A stretch of 64,000 nucleotides of DNA from Rhodobacter calidifons (GCF_011174775.1 NZ_JAANHS010000007.1:174219-238218); one strand, 5' to 3'. Counted from the first letter of the stretch, positions 10,335 to 26,544 are shown. Made by a program: numbers and translations. Notes: a model not told the origin generated them from the sequence alone.

Positions 10335-11258
10335 ATGCCCAAGACCATCCTGATCGGCGCCCCCATCGACTCCGGGCAAAGGCGCCCCGGCTGCCTGATG
10401 GGCCCCGCCGCCTATCGCGTTGCCGGGATCGCCCGCGAGATCTCGGCCGAAGGCCACGGGGTCGAGGACTGGGGAGACCTGACCCTTCCGCCGCTGAAAC
10501 CCGTCACCTGCCCCAATCCGGCCGTCCATTCCCTGGCCGAAACCGTGGGCTGGGCCGAGATCCTGATGGACCGCGTCGATGACGCGCTGTCCGCAGGCGG
10601 CTTTCCCATCGTCATGGGCGGCGACCATTCGCTGGCGCTCGGCTCGGCCGCCGGGGCCGCCGCCTTTGCCGCGCGGCAGGACCGGCCGCTGTTCCTCCTC
10701 TGGCTCGACGCCCATTCCGATTTCCACACGCCGCTGACCACAACTTCCGGCAACCTGCACGGCACGCCCCTGGCCTATATCGCCGGGCGCGACGGGTTCG
10801 ACGCCTTCCCGCCCTTCCCCGCCCCGGTGCCCGCCCACCGGATCTGCATGTTCGGCATCCGCTCGGTCGATCCGGCCGAACAGGCCGCGATGCTGGAACG
10901 CGACATCTTCATCAACGACATGCGCGTGATCGACGAACGCGGCCTCGTCGCCCCCTTGCGCGAATTCCTCGACCTCGTCCGGCGCGAGGGCGGCATGCTG
11001 CACGTCAGCCTCGACGTCGATTTCCTCGACCCCTCGATCGCCCCCGCCGTCGGCACCACCGTCCCCGGCGGCGCCTCCTTCCGCGAGGCGCATCTGGTCA
11101 TGGAACTGCTGCACGAATCCGGCCTCGTCACCAGCCTCGACCTCGTGGAGCTGAACCCCTTCCTCGACGACCGCGGCATGACCGCGCGGCTGATGGTCGA
11201 TCTGGTGGGCAGCCTGATGGGGAAAAAGGTCTTCGACCGCCCGACGCGGGCCAAGTGA
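10335..11258 (+). CDS. rocF: Arginase
   Basis: A 307-residue ureohydrolase that converts arginine to ornithine and urea. The manganese ligands are in GGDHSLALG (about residues 97-105), WLDAHSDFHTP (about 122-132) and SLDVDFLDPS (about 228-237); SGNLHGTPL is closer to arginases than agmatinases. GGAGG lies 5 nt before ATG 10335. It is divergent from ccmF, with a 178-bp gap that must hold both promoters; I see no clear hexamers there. Confidence 0.93.
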   Translation: MPKTILIGAPIDSGQRRPGCLMGPAAYRVAGIAREISAEGHGVEDWGDLTLPPLKPVTCPNPAVHSLAETVGWAEILMDRVDDALSAGGFPIVMGGDHSLALGSAAGAAAFAARQDRPLFLLWLDAHSDFHTPLTTTSGNLHGTPLAYIAGRDGFDAFPPFPAPVPAHRICMFGIRSVDPAEQAAMLERDIFINDMRVIDERGLVAPLREFLDLVRREGGMLHVSLDVDFLDPSIAPAVGTTVPGGASFREAHLVMELLHESGLVTSLDLVELNPFLDDRGMTARLMVDLVGSLMGKKVFDRPTRAK

Positions 11259-11259
11259 C

Positions 11260-11319
11260 GCTCATCCAGCCGGTTCCGGCTGTCTTCGCGGCGACAAGCG
11301 CCCGCAGGAAGCGATGAGC
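11260..11319. repeat. Nested inverted repeat, copy B (degenerate)
   Basis: Outer arms GCTCATC (11260-11266) and GATGAGC (11313-11319) bracket an internal perfect hairpin AGCCGG-TT-CCGGCT (11268-11281) and the motif TCTTCGC. It lies between the stop of arginase and the stop of the convergent radical-SAM gene, like copy A. The inner arms differ from copies A and C. Confidence 0.6.
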
Positions 11320-11326
11320 CGCCCGG

Positions 11327-12361
11327 TCAGAGGTCGCGGTAGAGGTGCTCGCGCCCCTGCGGATCCGTCACCACCCAGTGGTCGCCCTCGCGCCGCAGAT
11401 AGGCCGGCCCCACCGGCACCTTGCCGTGACCGCCCGGAATGTCCAGCACATAGAGGGGCTGCGCGATCCCGCTCAGCCGCCCGCGCAGGGCCGCCATGAC
11501 CCTTTGCCCCTCTGCCAGCGTCACCCGGAAATGCCCCGTCCCCTTCGCCAGATCGGGATGGTGCAGATAATAGGGCTTCACCCGGTGCCGGATCAGTTTG
11601 CGGAACAGCGCCTCCAGTGTATCGGCATCGGCATTCACCCCGCGCAAGAGCACCGTCTGCGACAGCAGCGGCACCCCCGCCCGGTTCAGCCGCCGCAGCG
11701 CCTCGGCGGCGGCGGGCGTGATCTCGTCGGGGTGATTGACATGGATCACCATCCAGACCGGCAGCGCCCGGTCCAGCGCCGCAACCAGCCCCGCGCTCAC
11801 CCGGTCGGGCGCCACCACCGGCACCCGCGTGTGGAACCGCACCACCTCCAGCGTCCCCAGCGCCTCCAGCCGGTCGAGCATCGCCCCCAGCCGCCGTGCC
11901 GACAGCACCAGGGGATCGCCCCCGGTGAAGATCACCTCGCGCACCGCCGGGGTCGCCGCCAGATAGTCCAGCACCGCCGCGAATTCCGCCTCGGCCAGCT
12001 GGCCGGCCTCGCCCACCGTTTCGCGGCGAAAACAGAAGCGGCAATAGACCTCGCAGGCCTTGGTGACATGCAGGATCGCCCGGTCGGCGTAGCGGTGTGT
12101 CAGTCCCGGTACCGGCGCGTGGGATGCATCGCCGATCGGGTCGGCCAGCTCTTCCGGCAGGATCGTCAGCTCGCGGATGTCCGGCGCGAACTGCGCCCGC
12201 ACCCCCTGTGCAGCCAGCCCGGCCATCTCTGGCGTCACCCTTACCCGAAAGCTCGCCGTGACGCGATCCAGCGCCGCGCGCTGGGCGGGATGGGTCAGCC
12301 CCGCGCGCTCCAGCGCGTCCAGGGTGGTCAGGGCAGATTCTGCGGCATCAAGGCTGTTCAT
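11327..12361 (-). CDS. Radical-SAM lysine 2,3-aminomutase-like protein (KamA/EpmB family)
   Basis: A 344-residue protein with the radical-SAM cluster motif CEVYCRFCFRR (CxxxCxxC, about residue 105), ILHVTKACEVY before it, and FTGGDPLVLSARRL and HVNHPDEI after it. The C-terminal PLYVLDIPGGHGKVPVGP matches KamA/EpmB. The enzyme uses PLP and a 4Fe-4S cluster to move an amino group from C2 to C3 of lysine; shorter members act on lysine used to modify elongation factor P. Neither efp nor epmA is in the window, so free-lysine or EF-P roles cannot be told apart. I chose ATG 12361 (MNSLDAAESALTTL); longer frames lack similarity. Confidence 0.88.
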   Translation of the reverse strand: MNSLDAAESALTTLDALERAGLTHPAQRAALDRVTASFRVRVTPEMAGLAAQGVRAQFAPDIRELTILPEELADPIGDASHAPVPGLTHRYADRAILHVTKACEVYCRFCFRRETVGEAGQLAEAEFAAVLDYLAATPAVREVIFTGGDPLVLSARRLGAMLDRLEALGTLEVVRFHTRVPVVAPDRVSAGLVAALDRALPVWMVIHVNHPDEITPAAAEALRRLNRAGVPLLSQTVLLRGVNADADTLEALFRKLIRHRVKPYYLHHPDLAKGTGHFRVTLAEGQRVMAALRGRLSGIAQPLYVLDIPGGHGKVPVGPAYLRREGDHWVVTDPQGREHLYRDL

Positions 12362-12435
12362 GACCCGCGGCCCTACGGAAACCCGCGGGTCTGCGCAAGC
12401 CGCCTTCGCAATCCGGGGATCACCCGGACGTCGGG

Positions 12436-12705
12436 CTAGTGAACGCGGAACTCGCCCACCACGTTGCGCCATTCGCCCGGCGCGATCAGCTTGCGATGCG
12501 TGAAACGCACCGAATGCAGCGGCCCTTCGATCTTCTCCTGCCAGAACTCGATGAACCTGAAAAGCTCCGGGTAATCCGGCGCCAGATCATACTCCTGCCA
12601 GATGAAGCTGTTGAGAACATTGCGATAATCCGGCATCCGGTAATACAGCTCGGCCGTGGTCAGCCCATAGCCCTTCAGCATCAGCTCCGTCTCGCGTCCG
12701 ACCAT
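12436..12705 (-). CDS. usg: Usg family protein
   Basis: An 89-residue protein matching the alphaproteobacterial Usg family (first seen near trp genes): LKGYGLTTAELYYRMPDY and SFIWQEYDLAPDYPELFRFIEFW are diagnostic. Its biochemical role is not known. AGGAGG sits 7 nt before ATG 12705. It lies 74 bp upstream of the aminomutase-like gene on the same strand and is divergent from gyrA. Confidence 0.9.
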   Translation of the reverse strand: MVGRETELMLKGYGLTTAELYYRMPDYRNVLNSFIWQEYDLAPDYPELFRFIEFWQEKIEGPLHSVRFTHRKLIAPGEWRNVVGEFRVH

Positions 12706-12823
12706 TCCGATCCTCCTTTCTCGCGGTCCATGACGGAATCATGACAGGGCGCGATTAAAAATCAATGAAAACAAAATGTTGTCACTCATACTTGATGGCT
12801 GCCAGCACGACTGCAACCCGCCA

Positions 12824-12853
12824 TTGCACCCCATAGCTGGGATGGTGTATCGT
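12824..12853 (+). promoter_or_regulatory. Possible gyrA promoter
   Basis: TTGCAC (12824-12829) and TATCGT (12848-12853), 18 bp apart, end 45 bp before the gyrA ATG. The match is partial. The AT-rich stretch 12750-12780 further upstream could belong to the divergent usg promoter. Confidence 0.3.
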
Positions 12854-12897
12854 CGCGCCTGCTACATCTTGATCCCGCAAGGAAGGCGCGCGCCCTC

Positions 12898-15601
<2,704 letters not shown>

Positions 15602-15615
<14 letters not shown>

Positions 15616-15910
15616 ACTCCGTCTCGCCGCCCTCGCGGCCGCGGGCGAGACCATCACCTACGGCGATCTCGCGCGCGAACTCGGCCTGCGCATGGCCGAT
15701 CTGACGGCTCGCCTGGAAACCCTGATGGAAACCGACGCCGCCGCAGGTCAGCCCTTCCGCGCCGCCCTCCTCCGCCAGCGGCTTTCGCCCCTTGGCCACC
15801 CGGCCCCGGGCTTCTTCGCCAAGGCCGCCGCGCTTGGCCGCAGCGTGGACATCGACGCCGAACGCCGGGCCTTGTTCGCCGCCGCCCGCCCCGCTACATC
15901 GGCCCCATGA
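15602..15910 (+). CDS. Conserved hypothetical protein between gyrA and trmFO
   Basis: A 102-residue soluble protein that overlaps gyrA by 14 bp and trmFO by ATGA. It begins [20 protein letters not shown], and [19 protein letters not shown] looks like a small helix-turn-helix resembling the segment of alkyltransferase-like proteins, but no catalytic Pro-Cys-His-Arg motif is present. The rest ([31 protein letters not shown]) recalls proteins I have seen unnamed in Rhodobacteraceae. Tight overlaps on both sides argue it is a real gene. Function unknown. Confidence 0.8.
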
Positions 15911-17241
15911 CCGAACCCCTTCACATCATCGGCGGCGGCATGGCGGGGTCCGAGGCCGCCTGGGCCGCCGCGAACCTGGGCGTGCCCGTGGTGCTGCATG
16001 AGATGCGCCCCAGGGTCGGCACTTTCGCGCACCGCACCGGCGATTTCGCCGAGATGGTCTGTTCGAACTCCTTCCGCTCGGACGATCACGAACGCAATGC
16101 GGTGGGTCTGATCCACTGGGAGATGCGTCAGGCGGGCAGCCTGGTGATGGAGATGGCACACCGTCACCGCCTTCCCGCCGGGGGCGCCCTGGCTGTGGAC
16201 CGCGATCCCTTCGCCAAGGCCGTCACGGAAAGGCTGAAGTCGCATCCTCTGATTTCCACGTGCTATGAAGAAGTTACAGCCCTTCCCTCATCCGGCCACT
16301 GGATCATCGCCACCGGCCCGCTCACCAGCCCCGCGCTGGCCGAAAGCATCCGCGCCGCCACCGGGGCCGAGGCGCTGGCCTTCTTCGACGCCATCGCGCC
16401 CATCGTATATACAGACACCATCGACATGTCTGTCGCCTGGCTGCAAAGCCGCTACGACAAGGGCGACACCGAGGACGAGCGACGCGCCTACATCAACTGC
16501 CCGATGACCCGGGATCAGTACGAGGCCTTCATCGACGCCCTCCTCGCCGCCGAAAAGACCGAGTTCCACGAGGGCGAGACGGCCGGCTATTTCGACGGCT
16601 GCCTGCCCATCGAGGTGATGGCCGAACGCGGACGCGAAACGCTGCGCCACGGGCCGATGAAACCTGTCGGCCTGACCAACGCGCACCGGCCGGACGTGAA
16701 ACCCTATGCCGTGGTCCAGTTGCGCCGCGACAACAAGCTGGGCACGCTGCACAACATGGTCGGCTTCCAGACCAAGATGAAATACGGCGCGCAAACCGCT
16801 GTTTTCAGAATGATTCCGGGTCTGGAGAATGCCAGTTTCGCGCGTCTGGGCGGCATCCACCGCAACACCTTCATCAATTCGCCCACGCTGCTGGATGCGC
16901 AGCTGCGGCTGAAATCACGCCCGTATATACGCTTTGCGGGCCAGATCACCGGGGTCGAAGGCTATGTCGAATCCGCCGCGATGGGCCTTCTCGCGGGCCG
17001 CATGGCGGCGCAAGAGATCCTCGGGCGCGAACTGCCCCCTCCGCCCCCGGAAACGGCTATGGGCGCGCTTGTCACCCACATCACCGGCGGGGCCGAGGCA
17101 AGGACCTTCCAGCCGATGAACGTGAACTTCGGCCTCTTTCCCCCCATCGACGCGCGCGGAGGTCGTCGAGGCCGCCACGACCGCTACAAGGCCTATACCG
17201 ACCGCGCCAAACAGGCGTTCACCGCATGGCTGTCGGGCTGA
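15907..17241 (+). CDS. trmFO: Methylenetetrahydrofolate-tRNA-(uracil-5-)-methyltransferase
   Basis: A 444-residue flavoprotein that makes ribothymidine at position 54 of tRNA with methylene-folate as donor. The FAD-binding start [30 protein letters not shown] (conserved Cys near residue 52), [15 protein letters not shown] (second Cys) and [12 protein letters not shown] are all family signatures. The start ATG 15907 overlaps the preceding stop. C-terminal sequence is intact. Confidence 0.96.
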   Translation: MTEPLHIIGGGMAGSEAAWAAANLGVPVVLHEMRPRVGTFAHRTGDFAEMVCSNSFRSDDHERNAVGLIHWEMRQAGSLVMEMAHRHRLPAGGALAVDRDPFAKAVTERLKSHPLISTCYEEVTALPSSGHWIIATGPLTSPALAESIRAATGAEALAFFDAIAPIVYTDTIDMSVAWLQSRYDKGDTEDERRAYINCPMTRDQYEAFIDALLAAEKTEFHEGETAGYFDGCLPIEVMAERGRETLRHGPMKPVGLTNAHRPDVKPYAVVQLRRDNKLGTLHNMVGFQTKMKYGAQTAVFRMIPGLENASFARLGGIHRNTFINSPTLLDAQLRLKSRPYIRFAGQITGVEGYVESAAMGLLAGRMAAQEILGRELPPPPPETAMGALVTHITGGAEARTFQPMNVNFGLFPPIDARGGRRGRHDRYKAYTDRAKQAFTAWLSG

Positions 17242-17261
17242 ACGCCTTCCGGGGAAACCCC

Positions 17262-17321
17262 GCCCCGGCCCCCGAGCCGGGGCCTCCCGAAACCCGAGAG
17301 GTCCCGGGTCAAGCCCGGGAC
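17262..17321. repeat. Two adjacent GC palindromes before gluQ
   Basis: GCCCCGGC (17262-17269) pairs with GCCGGGGC (17276-17283), and GTCCCGGG (17301-17308) with CCCGGGAC (17314-17321) around the loop TCAAG. The second, with CCCGGG-TCAAG-CCCGGG, resembles short palindromes scattered in many alphaproteobacterial genomes. The first may end trmFO transcription. Confidence 0.6.
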
Positions 17322-17329
17322 GGGGTCGC

Positions 17330-18175
17330 ATGTTCGTAACCCGCTTCGCCCCGTCTCCCACCGGCCCCCTGCATCTTGGCCATGCCTATTCCGCTATCCT
17401 TGCGCATGACATGGCGCGGGCCGCAGGCGGGCGCTTCCTGCTGCGGATGGAAGATACCGATCTCGACCGCTGCAAGCCCGAATACGATGCCCTGATCCAG
17501 GAGGATCTGACCTGGCTGGGCCTCGACTGGGATGGCCCGATCCATCACCAGGCGCCGCAGATAGCTTACTACAACGCCCGCCTCGAAGCCCTTGACGGCA
17601 AAGGACTTCTCTACCCCTGCTCCTGCACCCGCTCCGACATCCGCGCGGCCCTTGCCGCCCCGCAGGAAGGCATTGCGTTCAACGTCTACCCCGGCACATG
17701 CCGGGGCCGCCCGATGGCCAGCCGCAAACCCGGCGACGCCCTGCGCCTGAACCTTGCCGCCGCCCTGGAGGTTCTTGCCGCCGCCGATCTGAGCTTCACC
17801 GAGACCGGCCCCGCCCACGCAGGCCAGCATCGGGTTGGCCCCGACGCAGCCCTGCGCCAGATCGGCGATGTGGTCCTGTCGCGCAAGGGCGAGGACATCG
17901 TGGCCTATTTCCTCGCCTCGGCCTTCGACGATGCCGATCAGGGGATCACCCATGTCATCCGCGGCGAGGACCTGTTCGACTTCACCCCGGTCCAGGTGAT
18001 CCTGCAACATCTCTTCGGCCTGCCGACCCCGGTCTACCACCACCACCGCCTGATCCGCGACGATCAGGGCAAGCGGCTGGCCAAACGCGACGACGCCCGC
18101 GCCCTCTCGAAGTACCGGGCCGAAGGTGCAACCCCTGCCGACATCCGCCGCATGGTCGGGTTACCTAATCCTTAA
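17330..18175 (+). CDS. gluQ: Glutamyl-Q tRNA(Asp) synthetase
   Basis: A 281-residue truncated glutamyl-tRNA synthetase paralogue that loads Glu on the queuosine base of tRNA(Asp). RFAPSPTGPLHLGHAYSA carries the HLGH signature, and KRLAKR (about residue 247) the KMSKS-like loop. Zinc-site cysteines lie in YPCSCTR and near CRGRP. The anticodon-binding half of GltX is absent, as expected. The only nearby ribosome site is GGACGGGG, which is the tail of a palindromic repeat. Confidence 0.95.
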   Translation: MFVTRFAPSPTGPLHLGHAYSAILAHDMARAAGGRFLLRMEDTDLDRCKPEYDALIQEDLTWLGLDWDGPIHHQAPQIAYYNARLEALDGKGLLYPCSCTRSDIRAALAAPQEGIAFNVYPGTCRGRPMASRKPGDALRLNLAAALEVLAAADLSFTETGPAHAGQHRVGPDAALRQIGDVVLSRKGEDIVAYFLASAFDDADQGITHVIRGEDLFDFTPVQVILQHLFGLPTPVYHHHRLIRDDQGKRLAKRDDARALSKYRAEGATPADIRRMVGLPNP

Positions 18176-18203
18176 CGCCCGCAGCCAAGCCCTTGATTTC
18201 GCT

Positions 18204-18581
18204 TCACGCGCCAAGGGCGCCGCGCGCGGCGGGCTGCAGGATCTCGACCTCCTCCCCACCCCGGACCGCCGTATAGAAGCACGACCGACGGTTCGTGTGA
18301 CAGGCCGGCCCCTCCTGTTCCACCAGCACCAGCAGGCAGTCCCGATCACAGTCCACCCGCAGTTCCACCAGCCGCTGGTGGTGGCCCGAGGTCTCTCCCT
18401 TCACCCAGAACTCCCCCCGCGACCGCGACCAGTAGGTCACCTTCCCGGTCTCCAGCGTCCGGCTGACGGCGCCTTCATTCATCCAGGCCACCATCAGCAC
18501 CTCGCCCGACGCGGCATCCTGCGCCACGCAGGGGATCAACCCCGCCGCATCATACTTTAGTGTGGCCGGGTCGAAGGACAT
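18204..18581 (-). CDS. hisI: Phosphoribosyl-AMP cyclohydrolase
   Basis: A 125-residue enzyme for the third step of histidine synthesis, opening the adenine ring of [38 protein letters not shown] and the zinc/magnesium region [10 protein letters not shown] with [10 protein letters not shown] are complete. I chose ATG 18581 because AAGGAG lies 7 nt upstream; in-frame starts up to 18668 add no conserved sequence. It converges on gluQ, 28 bp away, and is divergent from the IscU-like gene. Confidence 0.95.
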   Translation of the reverse strand: MSFDPATLKYDAAGLIPCVAQDAASGEVLMVAWMNEGAVSRTLETGKVTYWSRSRGEFWVKGETSGHHQRLVELRVDCDRDCLLVLVEQEGPACHTNRRSCFYTAVRGGEEVEILQPAARGALGA

Positions 18582-18642
18582 GGGCTTCTCCTTGGCAGGC
18601 AGCTTCTTCGGGTCTACATACGAGGTCACCGAAGGAATTTCC

Positions 18643-19089
18643 ATGAGCAGCGACGCCGACCTCATCAAGCTCTACTCCGCCCGCATCCTCGGGCTGGCCG
18701 CCGACATCCCCCATCTCGGCCGCCTGCCCGCACCGCAGGGGACCGCCCGCCGCCGCTCGCCGCTTTGCGGCTCGACGGTCACGGCCGACGTGGTGGTCAA
18801 GGACGGCCGCATCGCCGAATTCGCCCAGGACGTGAAAGCCTGCGCCCTGGGTCAGGCCGCTGCGGCGGTGCTGGGGCAGGTGGCAATCGGCCGCAGCCTG
18901 CCCGAACTCCAGGCCGCCCGGGACGCGCTTCGCGCGATGCTGAAGGCCGACGGTCCGGTGCCGGCCGCCCCCTTCGACGGCTACGAAGTCCTCCTCCCCG
19001 CCCGCGACTACAAGAACCGCCACGCCTCGATTCTCCTGGCGCTGGAGGCCGTGTGCGAGGCGATGGAGGCCGCGCAGGCCGCAGCCTAG
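18643..19089 (+). CDS. IscU/NifU-like iron-sulfur scaffold protein
   Basis: A 148-residue member of the IscU N-terminal domain family. [22 protein letters not shown] contains the first scaffold Cys, and [16 protein letters not shown] the second; a typical third Cys near the C-terminus may be the one in LEAVCEAM. These proteins hold nascent Fe-S clusters. GAAGGA precedes ATG 18643. The 61-bp gap to divergent hisI must contain both promoters. It is not beside the suf genes of this window (48.5-50.9 kb). Confidence 0.88.
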   Translation: MSSDADLIKLYSARILGLAADIPHLGRLPAPQGTARRRSPLCGSTVTADVVVKDGRIAEFAQDVKACALGQAAAAVLGQVAIGRSLPELQAARDALRAMLKADGPVPAAPFDGYEVLLPARDYKNRHASILLALEAVCEAMEAAQAAA

Positions 19090-19099
19090 GGCGGCAGAC

Positions 19100-19136
19100 A
19101 AAAAACCGCCGCGCATCCGGGGGCGGATGGCGGCGG
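19100..19136 (-). terminator. Intrinsic terminator on the minus strand
   Basis: CCGCCGCGCATCC (19106-19118) and GGATGGCGGCGG (19125-19136) pair with one bulge, and A6 at 19100-19105 gives U6 in a minus-strand transcript. It ends the small gene at 19214-19336, supporting that gene. Confidence 0.75.
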
Positions 19137-19213
19137 CAGGTGCGCGTCTGGATGGACGGTTGGCCAGGCGAGGCGGACCGCCACCCTGGGGGACAGAGCG
19201 CGGGGCAGAACCC

Positions 19214-19336
19214 TCAATGCAGGCCGGGCACGGACAGCACGGCGAAGAGAATCACGAACAGCGAGGCGACACCGACCAGATCTTCCAGCGCGCCCCTGGG
19301 GGAGTGGCTGAGCAGGGTCTTCACGGCGTCTTTCAT
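19214..19336 (-). CDS. Small single-pass membrane protein
   Basis: A 40-residue protein starting MKDAVKTLLSHSPRGALEDL, then a hydrophobic helix (VGVASLFVILFAVLSVPGLH) to the end. GGAGG sits 5-6 nt upstream of ATG 19336, and a strong minus-strand terminator follows about 80 bp after the stop. Amphipathic start plus one helix suggests a small inner-membrane regulator or subunit. I do not know its function. It lies just upstream of nothing else on its strand and downstream of recG in map order. Confidence 0.65.
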   Translation of the reverse strand: MKDAVKTLLSHSPRGALEDLVGVASLFVILFAVLSVPGLH

Positions 19337-19436
19337 CGCGGCCTCCATGACTTGTTGCCGGATTGTTCTCACATTCGCGACGCCCTGTAAAGAACTTTTT
19401 AAGAACATTCGTGAACAGACCGTAACCAGACCCGCG

Positions 19437-23701
<4,265 letters not shown>

Positions 23702-24409
23702 TCAGGCGCTGGCCGCCAGCCGGGCCTGTCCGCCGGCCGGGTCGCGCAGCACATAGCCGCGGCCCCAGACCGTCTCGATGTAATTGTCGCCACCCGTCGC
23801 CTCGGCCAGTTTCTTGCGCAGCTTGCAGATGAAGACATCGATGATCTTCAATTCCGGTTCGTCCATGCCGCCGTAAAGATGGTTGAGGAACATTTCCTTG
23901 GTCAGCGTCGTCCCCTTGCGCAGGGACAGAAGCTCCAGCATCTGATATTCCTTGCCGGTCAGATGCACCGGCTTGCCATCGACATCCACGGTCTTGGCAT
24001 CCAGGTTCACCGAGATCCGCCCGGTCCGGATCACCGACTGGCTGTGGCCTTTCGAGCGGCGGATGATGGCATGGATCCGCGCCACCAGTTCCTCGCGGTG
24101 GAAGGGCTTGGTCAGGTAGTCGTCGGCACCGAAACCGAAGCCTTTCAGCTTGTTTTCCGTGTCATCCGCGCCCGACAGGATCAGGATCGGCGTTTCCACC
24201 CTGGCCTGGCGCACCTGGCGCAGGACCTCGTGCCCGCTCATGTCCGGCAGGTTCAGGTCCAGCAGGATAAGGTCGTAATCGTACAGCTTTGCCAGGTCGA
24301 TCCCGTCCTCGCCCATGTCGGTGCAATAGACGTTCAGGTTGGCATGGGTCAGCATCAGTTCGATGCTGCGCGAGGTCGTGGGGTCATCCTCGACAAGCAG
24401 AATACGCAT
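23702..24409 (-). CDS. ctrA: Cell-cycle response regulator CtrA
   Basis: A 235-residue OmpR-type regulator. The receiver domain has the acidic pocket VEDD, the phosphoacceptor Asp51 in [15 protein letters not shown], Thr/Ser at ILSGADD and Lys in YLTKPF. The C-terminal winged helix ([35 protein letters not shown]) is that of CtrA, master regulator of motility, gene-transfer-agent and cell-cycle genes in alphaproteobacteria. ATG 24409 lacks a strong ribosome site. A TTAA-N7-TTAC site upstream suggests self-regulation, and the CtrA inhibitor gene sciP is next upstream. Confidence 0.97.
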   Translation of the reverse strand: MRILLVEDDPTTSRSIELMLTHANLNVYCTDMGEDGIDLAKLYDYDLILLDLNLPDMSGHEVLRQVRQARVETPILILSGADDTENKLKGFGFGADDYLTKPFHREELVARIHAIIRRSKGHSQSVIRTGRISVNLDAKTVDVDGKPVHLTGKEYQMLELLSLRKGTTLTKEMFLNHLYGGMDEPELKIIDVFICKLRKKLAEATGGDNYIETVWGRGYVLRDPAGGQARLAASA

Positions 24410-24439
24410 GATCCAATCACTCCGCTCAGGTTCTCATCG

Positions 24440-24477
24440 TTAACGAACTTGCCGCCAATTGGTTAACCGAGCGTTAC
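24440..24477. promoter_or_regulatory. CtrA-type binding sites in the ctrA promoter region
   Basis: TTAACCGAGCGTTAC at 24463-24477 fits the CtrA consensus TTAA-N7-TTAA with one mismatch. A further half site TTAA is at 24440-24443 in GTTAAC. Both lie in the 95-bp gap in front of ctrA. CtrA autoregulation is known in Caulobacter; here it is inferred. Confidence 0.6.
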
Positions 24478-24504
24478 TATGCCAGAGGGAGAAATTGAAT
24501 CCAT

Positions 24505-24783
24505 TTAAAGTTGTCTATACTTTCGGATCGAGGTGACTTTCAGCCCGTCCTCGCCGTGTTTCAGCGCGGCAGTGCGCCACAACGCGAACTCTTCCTCCGA
24601 CAGCGCATAGCGCTCCAGCGCCTCGCGTTCGGAGATCAGGCCGAAGACCACGGCCTTCACCACCACCGCCTTGCGGCTGGCCACCCAGCGCCGGGTGTCC
24701 ACCGGCGGCAGATCCGCCCGCGAAAGGATGCTGCCGTCGGGCAATGTGACCTGTCTGGGTCCGTCGACACGCTTGAGAAACAT
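24505..24783 (-). CDS. sciP: SciP, small CtrA inhibitor (DUF1153)
   Basis: A 92-residue DUF1153 protein. LPDGSILSRADLPPVDTRRW, KAVVVKAVVFGLISEREALERY and LSEEEFALWRTAALKHG match SciP of Caulobacter, a helix-turn-helix protein that binds CtrA and blocks its activation of targets. It lies upstream of ctrA on the same strand, with 95 bp between. The start is ATG 24783 or the GTG directly before it (24786); AGAGGG lies upstream. Adjacency to ctrA itself is noteworthy. Confidence 0.88.
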   Translation of the reverse strand: MFLKRVDGPRQVTLPDGSILSRADLPPVDTRRWVASRKAVVVKAVVFGLISEREALERYALSEEEFALWRTAALKHGEDGLKVTSIRKYRQL

Positions 24784-24907
24784 CACCGATCCCTCTCCGT
24801 TTCGACCGAAGATGCCGCAACAGGCTTAATCAAAGCTGAAACTGGGGATTGAGACTGCACAGCATTTTCATATATTCCCCATCATTCCCTGAACCCGGAC
24901 AATCATC

Positions 24908-26044
24908 ATGCCGCGCGACCTGGCCCTCAACTCTCTTGGCCTGCCCAAACCCCCGTCCGAGACGCGGGTGGTCGTGGCCATGTCCGGCGGTGTGGACAGT
25001 TCGGTCGTGGCGGCACAGCTGGCCGAGGAAGGCTATGACGTCGTGGGCGTCACGCTGCAATTGTATGACCATGGCGCCGCGCTGGCGAAGAAGGGGGCCT
25101 GCTGCGCGGGCCGCGACATCCACGACGCGCGCCGGGTGGCCGAAACCATGGGCTTTCCGCATTACGTCCTGGACTACGAGAACAGCTTCCGCGAGGCGGT
25201 GATCGAGGAATTCGCCGATGCCTATCTGGCAGGCGCGACGCCGGTGCCCTGCATCCGCTGCAACGAGCGGGTGAAGTTCAAGGATCTTCTGGCCACCGCC
25301 AGGGATCTGGACGCCGATTGCATGGCCACCGGCCACTACATCCAGCGCAAGATGGGCGATCACGGGCCGGAACTGCATCAGGCCGCAGACCCCGCGCGCG
25401 ACCAGTCCTACTTCCTCTTCTCGACCACGCCGGAACAGCTGGACTACCTGCGCTTTCCGCTGGGCCATCTGGCCTCGAAGGCCGAAACCCGGGCGCTGGC
25501 GGCGAAATACGGGTTGCCGGTTGCGGACAAGCCCGACAGCCAGGACATCTGCTTTGTCCCGAACGGCAACTATGCCGCCGTGATCGAAAAGCTGCGCCCC
25601 GGCGCCGCCGATCCGGGCGAGATCGTGGATCTGGACGGACATGTCCTCGGCCAGCATCGCGGCGTGATCCACTACACGATCGGCCAGCGCAAGGGCCTGG
25701 GGATCGGCGGGCTGGAGGATCCGCTCTATGTGGTCAGGCTTGATCCTGCCACGCGCCGCGTCATCGTCGGCCCCAAGGCGGCGCTTTCGACCCGCATCGT
25801 CCCGGTGCGCGAGATCAACTGGCTGGGCGATGCCCCCTTCGACAGCCGCCCCGAATGGCAGCTGAACGTCAAGGTGCGCTCCACCCGTCCGCCCCGCGCG
25901 GCGATCCTGCGCCCGACCGGCCCGACCACCGCCGAGGTGGAACTGCTGGCGCCCGAGGATGGCGTGAGCCCGGGCCAGGCCTGCGTCTTCTACGCCCCCG
26001 AGGGCAGCCGCATCTTCGGCGGTGGCTGGATCTGGAAAGGATGA
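24908..26044 (+). CDS. mnmA: tRNA-specific 2-thiouridylase MnmA
   Basis: A 378-residue ATP-pyrophosphatase that thiolates U34 of Lys, Glu and Gln tRNAs. The PP-loop is [15 protein letters not shown] (about residue 24). The two catalytic cysteines lie in [11 protein letters not shown] (about 114-117) and [13 protein letters not shown] (about 215). The C-terminal beta-barrel follows ([11 protein letters not shown]). Its TGA overlaps the ATG of the next gene. The 124-bp gap to sciP is shared by divergent promoters. Confidence 0.97.
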   Translation: MPRDLALNSLGLPKPPSETRVVVAMSGGVDSSVVAAQLAEEGYDVVGVTLQLYDHGAALAKKGACCAGRDIHDARRVAETMGFPHYVLDYENSFREAVIEEFADAYLAGATPVPCIRCNERVKFKDLLATARDLDADCMATGHYIQRKMGDHGPELHQAADPARDQSYFLFSTTPEQLDYLRFPLGHLASKAETRALAAKYGLPVADKPDSQDICFVPNGNYAAVIEKLRPGAADPGEIVDLDGHVLGQHRGVIHYTIGQRKGLGIGGLEDPLYVVRLDPATRRVIVGPKAALSTRIVPVREINWLGDAPFDSRPEWQLNVKVRSTRPPRAAILRPTGPTTAEVELLAPEDGVSPGQACVFYAPEGSRIFGGGWIWKG

Positions 26045-26544
26045 CCCCTGTAAGACCGCTTGTTCTGGCCGCCCTGCTGGCCCTGGCCACCCCCGCCCTG
26101 TCCGAAACTCGGGAAGAACGGGTGGCCGCGGCCAGCGAATATGTGGAACTGGCGCTTGCCGCCTTCGACATGGGGGCGGTGATCGAGACGATGTATCAGC
26201 CGATCCTGCAACAGGTGGCGACAGGCGGCCAGACGCTGAGCGAAGCGCAGATCGGGGAAATCCGTCGGCTCTACCTCGACACCTTCACCGAACCGATGTT
26301 CGCCCTGATGCGCGACCAGTCCCAGATCATGGCCGACATCATGACCCTGGCCGAGATCACCGCGCTGCGCGACTTCTACGCCACGCCCGAGGGGCGATCG
26401 GTGATGGCCAAGCTGCCGCAACTGACCGCGGCGCAGCAGCCGGGGATGATGGCGCTGATCAACGACCAGATGCAGGGGCTGATGCCCAGGGTTCTGGCCG
26501 TCATCAACGGCGAACAGCCGCCAGGACCGACCGCGCAGCCCTGA
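26041..26544 (+). CDS. DUF2059 periplasmic protein
   Basis: A 167-residue protein with a signal peptide ([22 protein letters not shown]) and a helical DUF2059 domain ([40 protein letters not shown]). Function is unknown. ATG 26041 overlaps the mnmA stop as ATGA. Its last 41 bp run antisense over the end of lpxB. Confidence 0.85.
   Translation: MTPVRPLVLAALLALATPALSETREERVAAASEYVELALAAFDMGAVIETMYQPILQQVATGGQTLSEAQIGEIRRLYLDTFTEPMFALMRDQSQIMADIMTLAEITALRDFYATPEGRSVMAKLPQLTAAQQPGMMALINDQMQGLMPRVLAVINGEQPPGPTAQP

Noticed and set aside
24826..24840. TTAA-N7-TGAA before mnmA as a CtrA site
   Set aside because: The second half deviates and position relative to either gene is not informative; kept only as a note.
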